DNA of 64,000 nt from assembly GCF_003315295.1 (NCBI RefSeq), contig NZ_QNRI01000005.1, positions 73,398-137,397 of the forward strand, read 5' to 3'. Each line of letters opens with the position of its first letter. Within the stretch, counting starts at the first letter, position 1. Source of the DNA: Paraliobacillus ryukyuensis (GTDB taxonomy: Bacteria > Bacillota > Bacilli > Bacillales > Amphibacillaceae). A program made the position numbers and the translations under genes. Shown piece after piece: positions 8,041 to 18,009 of this stretch. The notes under the pieces are model-generated. The model was not told where the DNA came from and did no database searches. It saw only the letters and a list, made by a program, of their open reading frames with translations.

Positions 8041-8778
8041 CTACCACTTGCTTTGCCATTGAAATCCGCCATTTGCCAAATCAATCACGCCTTTAAAAAC
8101 AGATGCCGCTTCTGTCTTTAAATTTAACCGATCACCAAAATGCGGATGATGACTTAGTAGTAAATGACCGACATTTGCCTGTGATGCAATTCTGCCACAT
8201 TCGACACTATTCATGTGCCCAAAAGCAGCAGCATCTTGATCATGATAGAAACTACAGTCCGTTATTAATAAATCAACATCCTTCGCAAATGGAATAACTG
8301 CGTCTTGAAAACTTGAATCTGCTGTATAAACGACAGTAGATTCACCATCTGTAATACGCATCGCATAACAGGGAGCCGGATGAATGGTTTTTAAAAAAGA
8401 AATGCTAAATGGACCAATTTCTAATGTTTCTTCTGGTTGATAAGCAAATCCTTTCGTTGCTTCATGTGTTAGTCTATCAAAAGTTGTTTTATCCTCTTGA
8501 TGTCCAAAAATCGGTAGAACATGATCGGTTTGACGAATATCATTTTGAACCAACCACTGGTATTGAAGCACACCCAGGTCTGCAATATGATCTTGATGAT
8601 AGTGCGATAGAATTAGCCCATTAATATCCATCACATCTGTATATTTGGGTAATTGCGCTAATGCACCACTGCCACAATCCAATAAAATTTTAAAATCGTC
8701 TTTTTCAAGTAAATAACAGGAGGTAGCACTATCTTCTTCGGGATAGGCTCCCCAAAATCCAACAACGGTTAATTTCAT
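8041..8778 (-). CDS. yhfI: MBL-fold metallo-hydrolase (YhfI-like)
   Basis: This 245-residue metallo-beta-lactamase-fold enzyme is of the RNase Z/phosphodiesterase-like type. The zinc motif is HYHQDH at 59-64. Further ligands are likely in the segments YTADSSF, TDCSFYHDQD and LLLSHHPHFGD. The substrate is unknown. Its ATG is only three bases after the hemY stop, so it is translationally coupled to the heme operon, as in the related B. subtilis neighbourhood where yhfI precedes lplJ. Confidence 0.87.
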   Translation of the reverse strand: MKLTVVGFWGAYPEEDSATSCYLLEKDDFKILLDCGSGALAQLPKYTDVMDINGLILSHYHQDHIADLGVLQYQWLVQNDIRQTDHVLPIFGHQEDKTTFDRLTHEATKGFAYQPEETLEIGPFSISFLKTIHPAPCYAMRITDGESTVVYTADSSFQDAVIPFAKDVDLLITDCSFYHDQDAAAFGHMNSVECGRIASQANVGHLLLSHHPHFGDRLNLKTEAASVFKGVIDLANGGFQWQSKW

Positions 8779-8781
8779 GAT

Positions 8782-10200
8782 TTACCTCTTTTCATCATCT
8801 AAAAAGGTTATGATTTGGTCCACCACTTGCTCTCCCTGACGAATACAGTCAGGTAAACCAATTCCTCGATATGAATTGCCTGCTACAAAAACCCCTGGTA
8901 GTTGATCATCTAAATCATGGGAGAGTGTCTCTAATCGTTCTAAATGACCAACTGTATACTGTGGCATCGAATCTCTCCATCGTGTCACCACATGGAAGTC
9001 TGGTTTAGCGGTAATCCCCATAATTTTTTCTAAATCTTTTAACGCGATAGCAACGATTTCTTCATCTGTTAAATTTACCACTTCTTCATCGCCAGGCTTT
9101 CCTACATAGCAACGAAGCAATGCTTTATTTTCTGGTGTCGTAGTTGGCCATTTTTTATGTGTCCACGTACAAGCAGTAATACGATAATCGCTATTACGGG
9201 AGACGACAAATCCAGTTCCATCGATATCTGTTGGAATAGCAGCTTGATCAAATGCCATTGCAACATTAGCTACAGAAGTGGCTTTCATCTCTCCAAATTG
9301 TTCCCAGAAGTCATATTGACTAAACATGCGCTGTGCTTGTTTTACAGACGTTGTTAAAGCAACACTGTCAGCTGTTAACACTTCTCCATTATCTAGCAAC
9401 AAATGATAGCCTACTGGCTTTTTTTCAATATGATTCACTTTCGTTGTTGTTAAAACTTGCACAATCGAAGAATCGAACTGATTTTTAACTTGGGTTACTA
9501 ATGATTCTAATCCATCTTTTAATGAATAGAATTTACTCGATTTTTTAGCCGTTTTTTTATCTTTTTGTCCCATTGTTTGACGGGACGCTTTTATTAAACT
9601 ACTATACTCTTGTTCCATTTGATAGAATTGCGGAAAGGTAGCCATTAGGCTTAATTGATCAATATCTCCCGCATAAATTCCAGATAAGAGTGGTTCAATT
9701 AAATGTTCAAGTAATTCATTACCAAAGTGATAACGAAAAAATTCTCCAACCGATTGATCGGATTGTGCTTCTTTTTTCGATATGGACAAATCACGCAACA
9801 TGCGTAACTTCCCTTTTAAGGAAAACATTTTAGACAACATGAATGGTGATAGTTTAGTAGGAATCCCCATGAAAGAACCTTTAGGAATTTCGTGTAACGA
9901 CTCGCCTACTAGAACAAAAGATTTACCTGTATTGTTTTTAACAAGTTGATCTTCAAGTCCAATTCGACGTGCTAAACGAGCAGCAGCTTCTTTCCGGATT
10001 AAGAAAGAATCAGGACCCCGTTCAATGGTAAAACCTTGTTTTTTTACCGTTTCAATTTTCCCACCTAATTTGTCTGATGCTTCGATTAAGGTAACTTTAT
10101 ATGGTAATTGATTGTCTTTAATTGCTTCTTGTAAGTAGTAAGCAGTGGTTAATCCTGTAATACCGCCACCTACAATTACTATTTCCTTTGTCGTCATCAT
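8782..10200 (-). CDS. hemY: Coproporphyrinogen III oxidase HemY (HemG-type)
   Basis: This FAD enzyme oxidises coproporphyrinogen III to coproporphyrin III in the coproporphyrin-dependent heme pathway of Gram-positives. The 472-residue product starts [20 protein letters not shown], a Rossmann FAD site. The C-terminal PGVFVAGNSYRGIGLPDCI is the second FAD-contacting segment. The ATG overlaps the hemH stop (TAATG), so translation is coupled. An upstream in-frame extension to 10233 lies inside hemH and is rejected. It is the third gene of hemE-hemH-hemY. Confidence 0.95.
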   Translation of the reverse strand: MMTTKEIVIVGGGITGLTTAYYLQEAIKDNQLPYKVTLIEASDKLGGKIETVKKQGFTIERGPDSFLIRKEAAARLARRIGLEDQLVKNNTGKSFVLVGESLHEIPKGSFMGIPTKLSPFMLSKMFSLKGKLRMLRDLSISKKEAQSDQSVGEFFRYHFGNELLEHLIEPLLSGIYAGDIDQLSLMATFPQFYQMEQEYSSLIKASRQTMGQKDKKTAKKSSKFYSLKDGLESLVTQVKNQFDSSIVQVLTTTKVNHIEKKPVGYHLLLDNGEVLTADSVALTTSVKQAQRMFSQYDFWEQFGEMKATSVANVAMAFDQAAIPTDIDGTGFVVSRNSDYRITACTWTHKKWPTTTPENKALLRCYVGKPGDEEVVNLTDEEIVAIALKDLEKIMGITAKPDFHVVTRWRDSMPQYTVGHLERLETLSHDLDDQLPGVFVAGNSYRGIGLPDCIRQGEQVVDQIITFLDDEKR

Positions 10201-11144
10201 TATTGATCCCCACGCTTTTGGAATTGTTCCCACACAACATCTGCCAATGTTTCAATAAATGCGTTCGCGACATTTGGCATTGGTGGTCGATAATAAGATG
10301 CACCCAATTCCTCACATACTACTTTACATTCATAGTCATTGTCATAAAGAACTTCTAAGTGATCCGCTACAAAACCTACCGGAGCATAAACAAATGTGCG
10401 ATATCCTTGGTCATGATAGAGATCACGTGTCAAATCTTGCACATCAGGTCCAAGCCACGGATCCGGTGTGTTGCCTTCACTTTGCCACCCCAATGCATAA
10501 TTACTAATACCAGTAGCTTCTGAAATTAATCTAGCTGTTGTTGCCAATTGGTCTGGATATGGGTCGCCATTTTTTATAATTTTTTCGGGTAGACTATGGG
10601 CAGAAACGACTAATACAGCCTTCTCCCTTTCTTCATCGGTCATCTTGGCATATTCCCCTTTTATTGCTTCTGACCAATAATTGATAAACCCCGGTGCATC
10701 GTACCAACTTTCTACCGAATAAATGGTTGGTTTTCCATGCTTTTCTGCTTCTTCCTGTGCACGGCCATTATAGGACTTCACGCTAAAGGTGGAGTAATGA
10801 GGTGCTAGCACAAGTGATACTGCTTCTTCGATGCCGTCTTCCGCCATTTGTTTTACAGCATCTTCAATAAATGGTTCTATATGTTTTAGTCCTAAGTAAG
10901 GAACAAATTCTACTTCTTCTTGCATATCATTGAGTTTATGCAACAGAGCATCTTTTTGTTGATCAGTTATGCGTGCTAACGGAGAAATACCTCCAATTGC
11001 GCGATAACGATCCGTTAAGTCTTGCAGCATTTCTGGGGTTGGTTTACGACCATGACGAATATCAGTATAGTAACGTTCAATGTCTTCTTCTTTGTATGGC
11101 GTACCATATGCCATCACAAGTAAACCTATTTTTTTCTTTGTCAT
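10200..11144 (-). CDS. hemH: Coproporphyrin ferrochelatase HemH (CpfC)
   Basis: The enzyme inserts ferrous iron into coproporphyrin III to give coproheme and is soluble in the cytosol. The 314-residue product has [11 protein letters not shown] containing the metal-binding His and [13 protein letters not shown] containing the partner Glu, plus [19 protein letters not shown] 11144 is preceded by GGAAGG at eight bases, and the upstream GTG lies within the spacer. It is 34 bp downstream of hemE and overlaps hemY. The final decarboxylase HemQ is not in the window. Confidence 0.95.
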   Translation of the reverse strand: MTKKKIGLLVMAYGTPYKEEDIERYYTDIRHGRKPTPEMLQDLTDRYRAIGGISPLARITDQQKDALLHKLNDMQEEVEFVPYLGLKHIEPFIEDAVKQMAEDGIEEAVSLVLAPHYSTFSVKSYNGRAQEEAEKHGKPTIYSVESWYDAPGFINYWSEAIKGEYAKMTDEEREKAVLVVSAHSLPEKIIKNGDPYPDQLATTARLISEATGISNYALGWQSEGNTPDPWLGPDVQDLTRDLYHDQGYRTFVYAPVGFVADHLEVLYDNDYECKVVCEELGASYYRPPMPNVANAFIETLADVVWEQFQKRGDQ

Positions 11145-11178
11145 AAAAAACACCTTCCTAATAATTTAATAAATATAT

Positions 11179-12213
11179 TTATTTTGCAGAATAAGTATGA
11201 ATAAATTGCGTTAATCGTTTTAATGTTTCAGGTTTAATTTCTGGTGTCACCCCATGTCCTAAATTAAATACGTGACTTGGATGTTTTTTGCCTTGATCAA
11301 TAATGAATTTTGTTCTTGTTTCAATCGTATCCCAATCTGAAAGCAAGATAGCTGGATCAAGATTTCCTTGCAGTGTCTTCGTTATGCCTAAATTTCTTGC
11401 TTCTTGAATTGACATTCTCCAATCAAGTCCAATGACGTCTATAGGTAAATCATTCCATTCTTGAATTAAATGACTTGCTCCTACACCAAAGAGAATAAGT
11501 GGTACATTTTCCTCTTGTAAAGCAACAAAAATGCGTTTCATTACAGGCTTGATAAACGTCTGGTAATCAGCTGCAGGTAACGCCCCTACCCAGGAATCAA
11601 AAATTTGGATAGCTTTGGCACCTGCACGGATTTGAGCTTTCACATAGGAAATGGTCATCGTAGCTAGCTTATCCATTAATGCAAACCAGATGGCTGGGTC
11701 CTTATACATCATTGCTTTCGTTTCTTGATAATTTTTCGAAGGACCACCTTCAATCATGTAACTAGCCAGTGTAAAAGGAGCTCCACTAAAACCAATTAGC
11801 GGTACGTTCAACTGCTCATTAGTTAACAAACGAATCGTATCTAAAACGTAGGGCACATCACGTTCTGGTGCAATCCTGCCAAGTCGCTCTACATCTGCCA
11901 TCGTACGAATCGGTTGTTCAATAACAGGACCAACGCCAGATTTAATTTCAACATCTACACCAAGTGCAGGTAGAGGAGACATGATATCTTTATATAAAAT
12001 CGCTGCATCTACCCCATACTGTTCGACTGGCAACCGTGTTACATAAGCACAGAGTTCAGGCTCATGTGTAATCTCAAATAAAGTATATTTTTCTTTCAAT
12101 TTACGATATTCGGGTTGCGACCGACCAGCTTGACGCATAAACCAAACTGGTGTATAAGCGGTCTCTTCCCCTCTGAATGCTTTTATTATTGTGTCATTAT
12201 ACTGTTTACCCAC
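11179..12213 (-). CDS. hemE: Uroporphyrinogen decarboxylase HemE
   Basis: The enzyme removes four acetate carboxyls from uroporphyrinogen III to give coproporphyrinogen III. The 344-residue product contains the signature [16 protein letters not shown] near the N-terminus and [14 protein letters not shown]. It is close to B. subtilis HemE throughout. I choose the GTG at 12213, nine bases from GAAGGG, over the GTG at 12222 that overlaps that site. It is first in hemE-hemH-hemY-yhfI, with a promoter and a PerR-like box upstream. Confidence 0.95.
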   Translation of the reverse strand: MGKQYNDTIIKAFRGEETAYTPVWFMRQAGRSQPEYRKLKEKYTLFEITHEPELCAYVTRLPVEQYGVDAAILYKDIMSPLPALGVDVEIKSGVGPVIEQPIRTMADVERLGRIAPERDVPYVLDTIRLLTNEQLNVPLIGFSGAPFTLASYMIEGGPSKNYQETKAMMYKDPAIWFALMDKLATMTISYVKAQIRAGAKAIQIFDSWVGALPAADYQTFIKPVMKRIFVALQEENVPLILFGVGASHLIQEWNDLPIDVIGLDWRMSIQEARNLGITKTLQGNLDPAILLSDWDTIETRTKFIIDQGKKHPSHVFNLGHGVTPEIKPETLKRLTQFIHTYSAK

Positions 12214-12286
12214 AAACGTCACCCTTCAACTATTTATTCCTGCTTTTTTTGATCACTCTTCCTATCATATTGGAATTTATCTTAGC

Positions 12287-12332
12287 ATTGTAGTACTTAT
12301 GAAAAATTGTCACCAAATTGTAATTATTATAA
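12287..12332 (-). promoter_or_regulatory. hemE promoter with PerR-like box
   Basis: On the minus strand TTGGTG (12311-12316), an 18-base spacer and TACAAT (12287-12292) form the promoter. Immediately upstream, 12318-12332 reads TTGTAATTATTATAA, one mismatch from the 7-1-7 PerR box TTATAATNATTATAA. AT-rich background makes chance matches possible. Confidence 0.5.
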
Positions 12333-12358
12333 ATAAATAACCCTTTTAATTGTATCGA

Positions 12359-14527
12359 TTAATTTCCAAATGATAAAGTAATTTGATTTGATTTTGTTCC
12401 TTGCTGTTTGGTCAATTGATTATACGGTACAACATAATAACTAGAAGATTGAAATACTGATACATCTGTTAAAATAAATTGGCCTTTACCTTGCACTTGA
12501 CCAATCTTCTTACTACCTGCATCTGTTACGCTATATATATGATAAACCACGCGTTCATCATCACTTGCGGTCCATGTTAATTTTCCTTGCACAAGTGACC
12601 ATCCACCAAGTTGATACGAAACGTCTAGATCATCAATCACAGGCAATTGAATTGGTTGTTCCACATCATCTACATTAATTGGTTTGGTGAATTGATCACC
12701 TAGTGGTTGTTGTTGATCAATGGCTTGTAGTATCGCTTTTGTTGCAATCGTAGCTGCACTACTTCCTTTGGTTAAATAATGTGTTTCATCACTTTGATCA
12801 TATCCCATCCACAATGCAGTGGTATATTCTGGTGTCACACCAGCAAACCAAGCATCTTTTGCTTGACCTTCTACTTGTGGATGTTGTGTTGTACCTGTTT
12901 TACCCGCTAATGCTTTTGCGTATTCTCCAGCAGTAGCAGTTCCATTATTTACTACATTTTCGAGCATGCGCAACATACTCCACGCAACTTGTTTGGAAAA
13001 TACTTGGGTAGTCGTTGGATTCGCTTCACCAATTAGCGTCCCATTACGATCATGAATCGATACAATGGCATGCGGTTGAATCCACTCCCCATCATGAATA
13101 AATGTGCGATATCCTGCAGCAATTTCGATTGGGGTTAACCCATTTTTCAAACCGCCTAATGCGATTGCCAACCCTTGATCAGATAATGAGATATCCATTT
13201 TTTCTAAGTAGGTTTTGCTATAGTCGATTCCAATTTGATCCAACAACCAAACTGCTGTTGCATTTTTTGATTCTGCTATCGCTTGGTACATAGATATCTC
13301 ACCAGCATAACCCCCGTCTGCATTAGCTACTTGATAATCATCATAAGATTGTGCGCGATCTTGTAATAAGGAATAGGGTTGATAATTATTCATTAAAGCA
13401 GGTCCATAAACAGCTAACGGTTTAAGAACCGAACCAGGTTGACGTCTGAGCATTGCTCGATTATGCTCACCGATTTGAAAATTACGTCCTGCAATAACCG
13501 CTTCTAATGCGCCAGATTTTTGATTCATCAGTACAAAAGAAGACTCCACATTTGGTTCCGATCCATAGTAAAAATTTTCTTGTTGTAGTTGTTGATAAGC
13601 TGTTTTTTGTGCAACGTTATTCATGTAGACCGTTATATCATATCCACCACGTTTTAGTTCTTCTGTTGTTAATTGATATTGTGAAGCTGCTTCACGAATC
13701 ACAACATCTAGATAGTCGTCTAACCATGGAGATTGCGCTTCTTTTTGTTCCACAACATCTACGGTCTTTCCTTGTAACGTTAGTTTTTCCTCAGTCTCTA
13801 GCATACCCGCTTTTTCCATTTGAGATAAAACAATGTCCCTGCGCTTTTTCGTTGCATCTTTATCTAAATAAGGAGAATACGTATTAGGAGCTTTTACTAA
13901 CCCCGCAAGCATAGCACCTTCTGTAATTGTTAATTCTTCCACTGGTTTATCAAAATAATAATCGGCGGCTGTACCAATCCCATAAATGCCATGAGCAAAA
14001 TACACTTCATTCATATACAACTCTAATATTTTATCTTTGCTATAATGACGCTCAAGATAAATGGAAGCCATTACTTCTTTTGTTTTTCTCATCCATGTTT
14101 TTTCATCGTGTAAGAACAAATTTTTTGCTAATTGCTGTGTTATCGTACTGGCACCTTCTACTTTTTGCAAAGCCACCACATCTTTATAGACTGCACGAGC
14201 TACCGCATTAAAATCTACTCCAGCATGGTCATAAAAACGAACATCCTCGACTGCAACAAATGCTTGTTGGACATGTTTCGGTACTTGATCTATGGTCACA
14301 AGATTTCGGTTTTCTTGATATAATTTACCTACTACATCACCGTCTTGTGTCTTGACTGTAGTTGTAGCTGGCAAAATTAAATCTTCTTCATCAACCACTA
14401 ATCCTCCACCGTAAATAATAATCATAAAACCTACAATAGCTAATAAAGCCATCGAACCAAATCCAATACTTAGCCATTTAACCCAGGAAGACCAGCGGAT
14501 TTGTCGCATTCTATCTATATATTTCAT
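12359..14527 (-). CDS. Class A penicillin-binding protein (transglycosylase/transpeptidase)
   Basis: This bifunctional peptidoglycan synthase has 722 residues. A short cytosolic N-terminus and one membrane anchor (about 17-40) precede the GT51 domain with AVEDVRFYDHAGVDF (catalytic Glu 94) and GASTITQQLAKNL. The transpeptidase domain has SVLK at 366-369, SKN at 420-422 and KTGT at 543-546. A C-terminal Fn3-like domain follows from about 610. Position beside hemE recalls B. subtilis PbpF, but the Fn3 tail is more PBP1A-like. AGAGGAG supports the start. The active-site set is complete. Confidence 0.93.
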   Translation of the reverse strand: MKYIDRMRQIRWSSWVKWLSIGFGSMALLAIVGFMIIIYGGGLVVDEEDLILPATTTVKTQDGDVVGKLYQENRNLVTIDQVPKHVQQAFVAVEDVRFYDHAGVDFNAVARAVYKDVVALQKVEGASTITQQLAKNLFLHDEKTWMRKTKEVMASIYLERHYSKDKILELYMNEVYFAHGIYGIGTAADYYFDKPVEELTITEGAMLAGLVKAPNTYSPYLDKDATKKRRDIVLSQMEKAGMLETEEKLTLQGKTVDVVEQKEAQSPWLDDYLDVVIREAASQYQLTTEELKRGGYDITVYMNNVAQKTAYQQLQQENFYYGSEPNVESSFVLMNQKSGALEAVIAGRNFQIGEHNRAMLRRQPGSVLKPLAVYGPALMNNYQPYSLLQDRAQSYDDYQVANADGGYAGEISMYQAIAESKNATAVWLLDQIGIDYSKTYLEKMDISLSDQGLAIALGGLKNGLTPIEIAAGYRTFIHDGEWIQPHAIVSIHDRNGTLIGEANPTTTQVFSKQVAWSMLRMLENVVNNGTATAGEYAKALAGKTGTTQHPQVEGQAKDAWFAGVTPEYTTALWMGYDQSDETHYLTKGSSAATIATKAILQAIDQQQPLGDQFTKPINVDDVEQPIQLPVIDDLDVSYQLGGWSLVQGKLTWTASDDERVVYHIYSVTDAGSKKIGQVQGKGQFILTDVSVFQSSSYYVVPYNQLTKQQGTKSNQITLSFGN

Positions 14528-14817
14528 TTCATTCTCCTCTTTGTATAACCCTTCATTTCATAATTTTTTCGATTTAAATATAGCATAGCTAGTACATTTA
14601 ACCACCAAAAGGAAGCAAACAACTGCTAATCATTGGTTAATTATACGACAGTTTTCGACTTTTAGAAAGAATAACTGTAAGCTATTGTCAGATCAATGTA
14701 CATGCAAATAAATTATTGGTAAACTAGAGACAATAACATATCATACTTGTATAGGAATCTTCATTTATAACATCGCTTATCTTTTCGAAAAAACCAAAAT
14801 TCAACGAGGTGATAACA

Positions 14818-15306
14818 ATGAAAGCTTATATGACAAACGGAACTTTACCTTACCTTGAACATATTGCGCTTCATCATCCAGAATTAACCATCACTTTGAT
14901 GGAACGGGATAACTCAACACTTGCTTATTATGAGATAGATCAACAAGTTTCGCTTTTTCGTGAAGCTCGAATTTACGATGTACTCATGACTTATGGAGAA
15001 TTACAACAACAAGGTATCGTCACAATGCGACATATCCCGCTTACAGATGATGGCAAACCAGTTTTTGAAGCGGAATGGAAAAAAAATAATGATGTATTAA
15101 AAAAACAAGAAGAATTGTTTGCTTACAGGGTATTAAAGCCCCTTTACGGTAACACCTATGTGGTTATGATGCAGTGGAAAAACAGAGACGCTTTTCATCA
15201 ATGGGACGTAACTAACCTTACAAATGAACATATTGCAACTGATTATCGAGCTGGTCGAGCGTTCACCACCTATTACACTATGGTCGATTGGGAAGAAGAA
15301 CAATAG
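14818..15306 (+). CDS. hmoB: Heme-degrading monooxygenase HmoB (YhgC-like)
   Basis: The C-terminal half (about 65-160) is an antibiotic-biosynthesis-monooxygenase (ABM) ferredoxin-like domain (YGNTYVVMMQWKNRDAFHQW). The N-terminal half is a degenerate copy, as in 166-residue B. subtilis HmoB, which breaks down heme and releases iron. This protein has 162 residues. ATG 14818 with GAGGTG upstream is chosen over the GTG inside that site at 14809. It is divergent from the PBP gene and close to hemE-hemH-hemY, the same neighbourhood as in B. subtilis, which supports a role in heme turnover. Confidence 0.82.
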   Translation: MKAYMTNGTLPYLEHIALHHPELTITLMERDNSTLAYYEIDQQVSLFREARIYDVLMTYGELQQQGIVTMRHIPLTDDGKPVFEAEWKKNNDVLKKQEELFAYRVLKPLYGNTYVVMMQWKNRDAFHQWDVTNLTNEHIATDYRAGRAFTTYYTMVDWEEEQ

Positions 15307-15308
15307 TA

Positions 15309-15343
15309 AAAAAACTCGTAAAATACTATTTTACGAGTTTTTT
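15309..15343. terminator. Bidirectional terminator between hmoB and liaR
   Basis: A 17-bp perfect stem (15309-15325 with 15327-15343) is flanked by A and T runs. The liaR stop codon lies inside it. Confidence 0.88.
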
Positions 15344-15972
15344 ATGCGAAATAATCCATTTCGATGTGCATAAACCGCTGCTTGCGTGCGATCGTTGACA
15401 TTTAATTTACTTAAGATATTACTAACATGTGTCTTGACTGTTTTTATCCCGATAAATAACCGATCGCCAATTTCCTGATTTGTCAACCCTTCCCCAATAC
15501 ACATTAAAACTTCTAATTCTCTCTCGGTTAACTGGTCGTGTGGTTTCTCCTGATGTGATCGAAAGCTAGTCATCATCTTATTGGCAACTTTCGGTTCAAT
15601 CACCGTATCACCCCCGTAGGCTTTTTTGATTGCGTCACATATTTCTTCGGCTGAAGAGGTTTTAAGCAAATAACTAAATGCCCCGGCTTCTAAAGCTGGA
15701 AATACTTGTTGATCATCATAATAGCTAGTAAGTATAATTACTTTACAATTTGACAATTGGCTCATAATTTCTCGCGTTGCTTCAATTCCATTGCCGTTTT
15801 CCATGATGAGATCCATTAACACAACGTCAGGCTTCTGAGCTAAAACAATTTCCACCCCTTTTGTACCACTTGAGGCTTCTCCGACAACTTCCAATTGTTC
15901 TTCTGTTTCTAAATACGTAATGACACCTTTTCTAACAATATCATGGTCATCAACAACAACAACTCGAATCAT
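15331..15972 (-). CDS. liaR: Response regulator LiaR (VraR family)
   Basis: This is a 213-residue NarL-family response regulator for cell-wall stress. The receiver domain has VVVDDHDIVRKG and the phosphorylation site in VVLMDLIMENGNG (Asp about 55). The LuxR-type helix-turn-helix runs from LTERELEVLMCIGEGL to VKTHVSNILSKL. It follows liaS by one base. It is the last gene of liaF-liaS-liaR. Confidence 0.93.
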   Translation of the reverse strand: MIRVVVVDDHDIVRKGVITYLETEEQLEVVGEASSGTKGVEIVLAQKPDVVLMDLIMENGNGIEATREIMSQLSNCKVIILTSYYDDQQVFPALEAGAFSYLLKTSSAEEICDAIKKAYGGDTVIEPKVANKMMTSFRSHQEKPHDQLTERELEVLMCIGEGLTNQEIGDRLFIGIKTVKTHVSNILSKLNVNDRTQAAVYAHRNGLFRIKNS

Positions 15973-15973
15973 A

Positions 15974-17029
15974 CTACTCTTCCTCCCCTATTTGTAACGG
16001 TATACGGATATCGATATGCGTGCCTTCCTCTAACTTTGATCGAATAGAAAAAGTACCGCCGATTTCCTCTGCTCTTTCTTTCATTGTTTTTAAACCATAA
16101 GAAGCAATTTTTTGGTGATCAGCAAACAAATCAATTCCTTTGCCATTATCAGCTATATGTAAAAAAAACTCTTGTTGATACTTTTTGATATCGATGGTAA
16201 CTTCTGTTGCTTCAGAGTGACGTAAAATATTTGAGAGTGCTTCTTGGACAATTCGAAACACATGTTCCTCAGTAGTTTGTGATAATCTATCAAAGGGGTC
16301 AATATGCATTTGAAAGTTAATCGAACATTTTTGTTCTAGTTCATTGACTAATTGTTTTATCCCAATCGAAAGCGAATCACCTGACAAGTGTACAGGTCGT
16401 AGGTGAAGTAACAATGCACGCATCTCTGTTTGTGCTTGTTTTGCCGTCATTGCAATTTCTTTGATTTGTTTTTTTGCCTTTTCAGGATGCTTATCTACTA
16501 CGCGAACAGTTGCTTCTGACATCATGGTTAAAGCAAACAATTGCTGACTTACAGCATCATGCAGATCCCTAGCTAACCGCTGCCTTTCCTCGATTGTGGC
16601 TGCTTTATGAGCAGATTTTGCATACTCTGATTTTTCATCAGCTAAACGTTGCAACGATCTAACCTGGCCTTGCATCTTCTCTCCTAGTTCATTCAATTCA
16701 TCACCAATACGGCCGATCTCGTCTTCCCCAATATCATAAATGCGTGTAGTGTAGTTTCCTCTGGCCAATTGGGCAATTAAAACAGATAAATAATCCACTC
16801 TTGTTTTCGTATCACTACTAGCTTTAAACCCACTGTAAATAGAGAATATGAAGGCAATAACGACATACGCAAGGATAAAGACAAATATGCTAATACTTGT
16901 AAGCCAGGTAGGTGAAAACAGGACATGAATGGTTAATAAAAATGCTAGTAAAGTAATTAGTGTAAGAAATAACGCATATAAATGAGCTCGTATATACGTA
17001 TAACGAATAGAGTTTAACCGATTTAACAA
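15974..17029 (-). CDS. liaS: Sensor histidine kinase LiaS (VraS family)
   Basis: The 351-residue sensor has two membrane helices (about 15-37 and 44-66) with almost no extracellular loop, a HAMP segment (about 80-125), the HisKA_3 box LARDLHDAVSQQL with His 157, and an ATPase domain with NILRHSEA, DNGKGI and GLKTMKERAEEIGG. Intramembrane-sensing kinases of this kind respond to lipid II-targeting antibiotics and phosphorylate LiaR. LiaF normally restrains it. Confidence 0.93.
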   Translation of the reverse strand: MLNRLNSIRYTYIRAHLYALFLTLITLLAFLLTIHVLFSPTWLTSISIFVFILAYVVIAFIFSIYSGFKASSDTKTRVDYLSVLIAQLARGNYTTRIYDIGEDEIGRIGDELNELGEKMQGQVRSLQRLADEKSEYAKSAHKAATIEERQRLARDLHDAVSQQLFALTMMSEATVRVVDKHPEKAKKQIKEIAMTAKQAQTEMRALLLHLRPVHLSGDSLSIGIKQLVNELEQKCSINFQMHIDPFDRLSQTTEEHVFRIVQEALSNILRHSEATEVTIDIKKYQQEFFLHIADNGKGIDLFADHQKIASYGLKTMKERAEEIGGTFSIRSKLEEGTHIDIRIPLQIGEEE

Positions 17030-17048
17030 CTAACCTTCACTTCCTTCT

Positions 17049-17816
17049 TTATACTTTATCGATTCGTATCGAACCTATCCTTAATTTTAAATCCATTGTT
17101 AATTTTCGCGTAACTGTTTGATAGTTCTCTGTTTCATAAGCGAAGCTCCGATTGAATCCTTCACTTACGTCTTGATCAAATAAGGTAATATCTCCGGTAT
17201 TCACTTCTGCATTTACTGCAAATTCAACATTTTCAGGAATTAAAATTTGAATATCTCCAATTAAACCATGGATACGGATAGGAATATTCTTATCAGCAAT
17301 AAAAGCTTTCGTGAAATCAATATGATAGTCACCAATCGCATTCCACATCTCCATTGGCTCTACTTTCCAATTTGGTGTGTTAAATTTGTGATCTCCTATC
17401 ATAAATTTCTGTTTACCACTATACATGGCTTCACTTTGTTTATGATCATCAGAATCAAAAATTACTTTGAACTTGTTTTTCTTCTTTTTAGGTTTGAGAA
17501 AACTAAATCCAATATAAACAATTAATAATGGCCATAATTTAAAAACATCCCAAAATGTAAACGTAATATAATCTAGTCGATCTGCTAACAATAGACCTCC
17601 AAATATTAAAAAGAAAGAACCAGAAATCCATCCACCTTTGCCTCTTATTCCGTCAAAACACCATTTCCCACCTAATAAAGCAAAAAATATTGGATAGATA
17701 AAAAACCAAGCTTCTGCAAACCCCCAGTCTAATATACCAATATTGGTCAAAATTAAGCTTACACCCAATAAAATGATGAAAAGTGCAATGATATTACGGA
17801 CTAAATTATTTTTCAT
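17049..17816 (-). CDS. liaF: LiaF, membrane inhibitor of LiaRS
   Basis: The N-terminal half has about four membrane segments (10-28, 33-48, 62-80, 90-110). The C-terminal half from about residue 150 is the beta-helical cell-wall-active antibiotic response domain (IRIHGLIGDIQILIPENVEF, LKLRIGSIRIDKV). The length of 255 matches the family. It is first of the liaF-liaS-liaR operon, 19 bp before liaS. There is no liaI/liaH upstream, so the system is the minimal three-gene form. Confidence 0.9.
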   Translation of the reverse strand: MKNNLVRNIIALFIILLGVSLILTNIGILDWGFAEAWFFIYPIFFALLGGKWCFDGIRGKGGWISGSFFLIFGGLLLADRLDYITFTFWDVFKLWPLLIVYIGFSFLKPKKKKNKFKVIFDSDDHKQSEAMYSGKQKFMIGDHKFNTPNWKVEPMEMWNAIGDYHIDFTKAFIADKNIPIRIHGLIGDIQILIPENVEFAVNAEVNTGDITLFDQDVSEGFNRSFAYETENYQTVTRKLTMDLKLRIGSIRIDKV

Positions 17817-17885
17817 TACGATGCCATCCTTATCTATTAAAATTAAATTTTATTCATATTGACGTGTTACGTTGATTATAAGTAT

Positions 17886-17921
17886 AAAAGAAAAACTGTC
17901 GATCGTATACAACCGACAGTT
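17886..17921 (-). terminator. Terminator between the PAP2 gene and liaF
   Basis: AACTGTCG (17894-17901) pairs with CGACAGTT (17914-17921). A T-rich tract follows on the minus strand, separating the phosphatase from the lia operon. Confidence 0.75.
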
Positions 17922-18009
17922 TGGTTTTCCATCAGACCTTAGACGGAGAAAAAATTTAATGATGTTTAGTAAAGATTTCTAAACAATATCCATCAAAAAT
18001 AGTATTATC

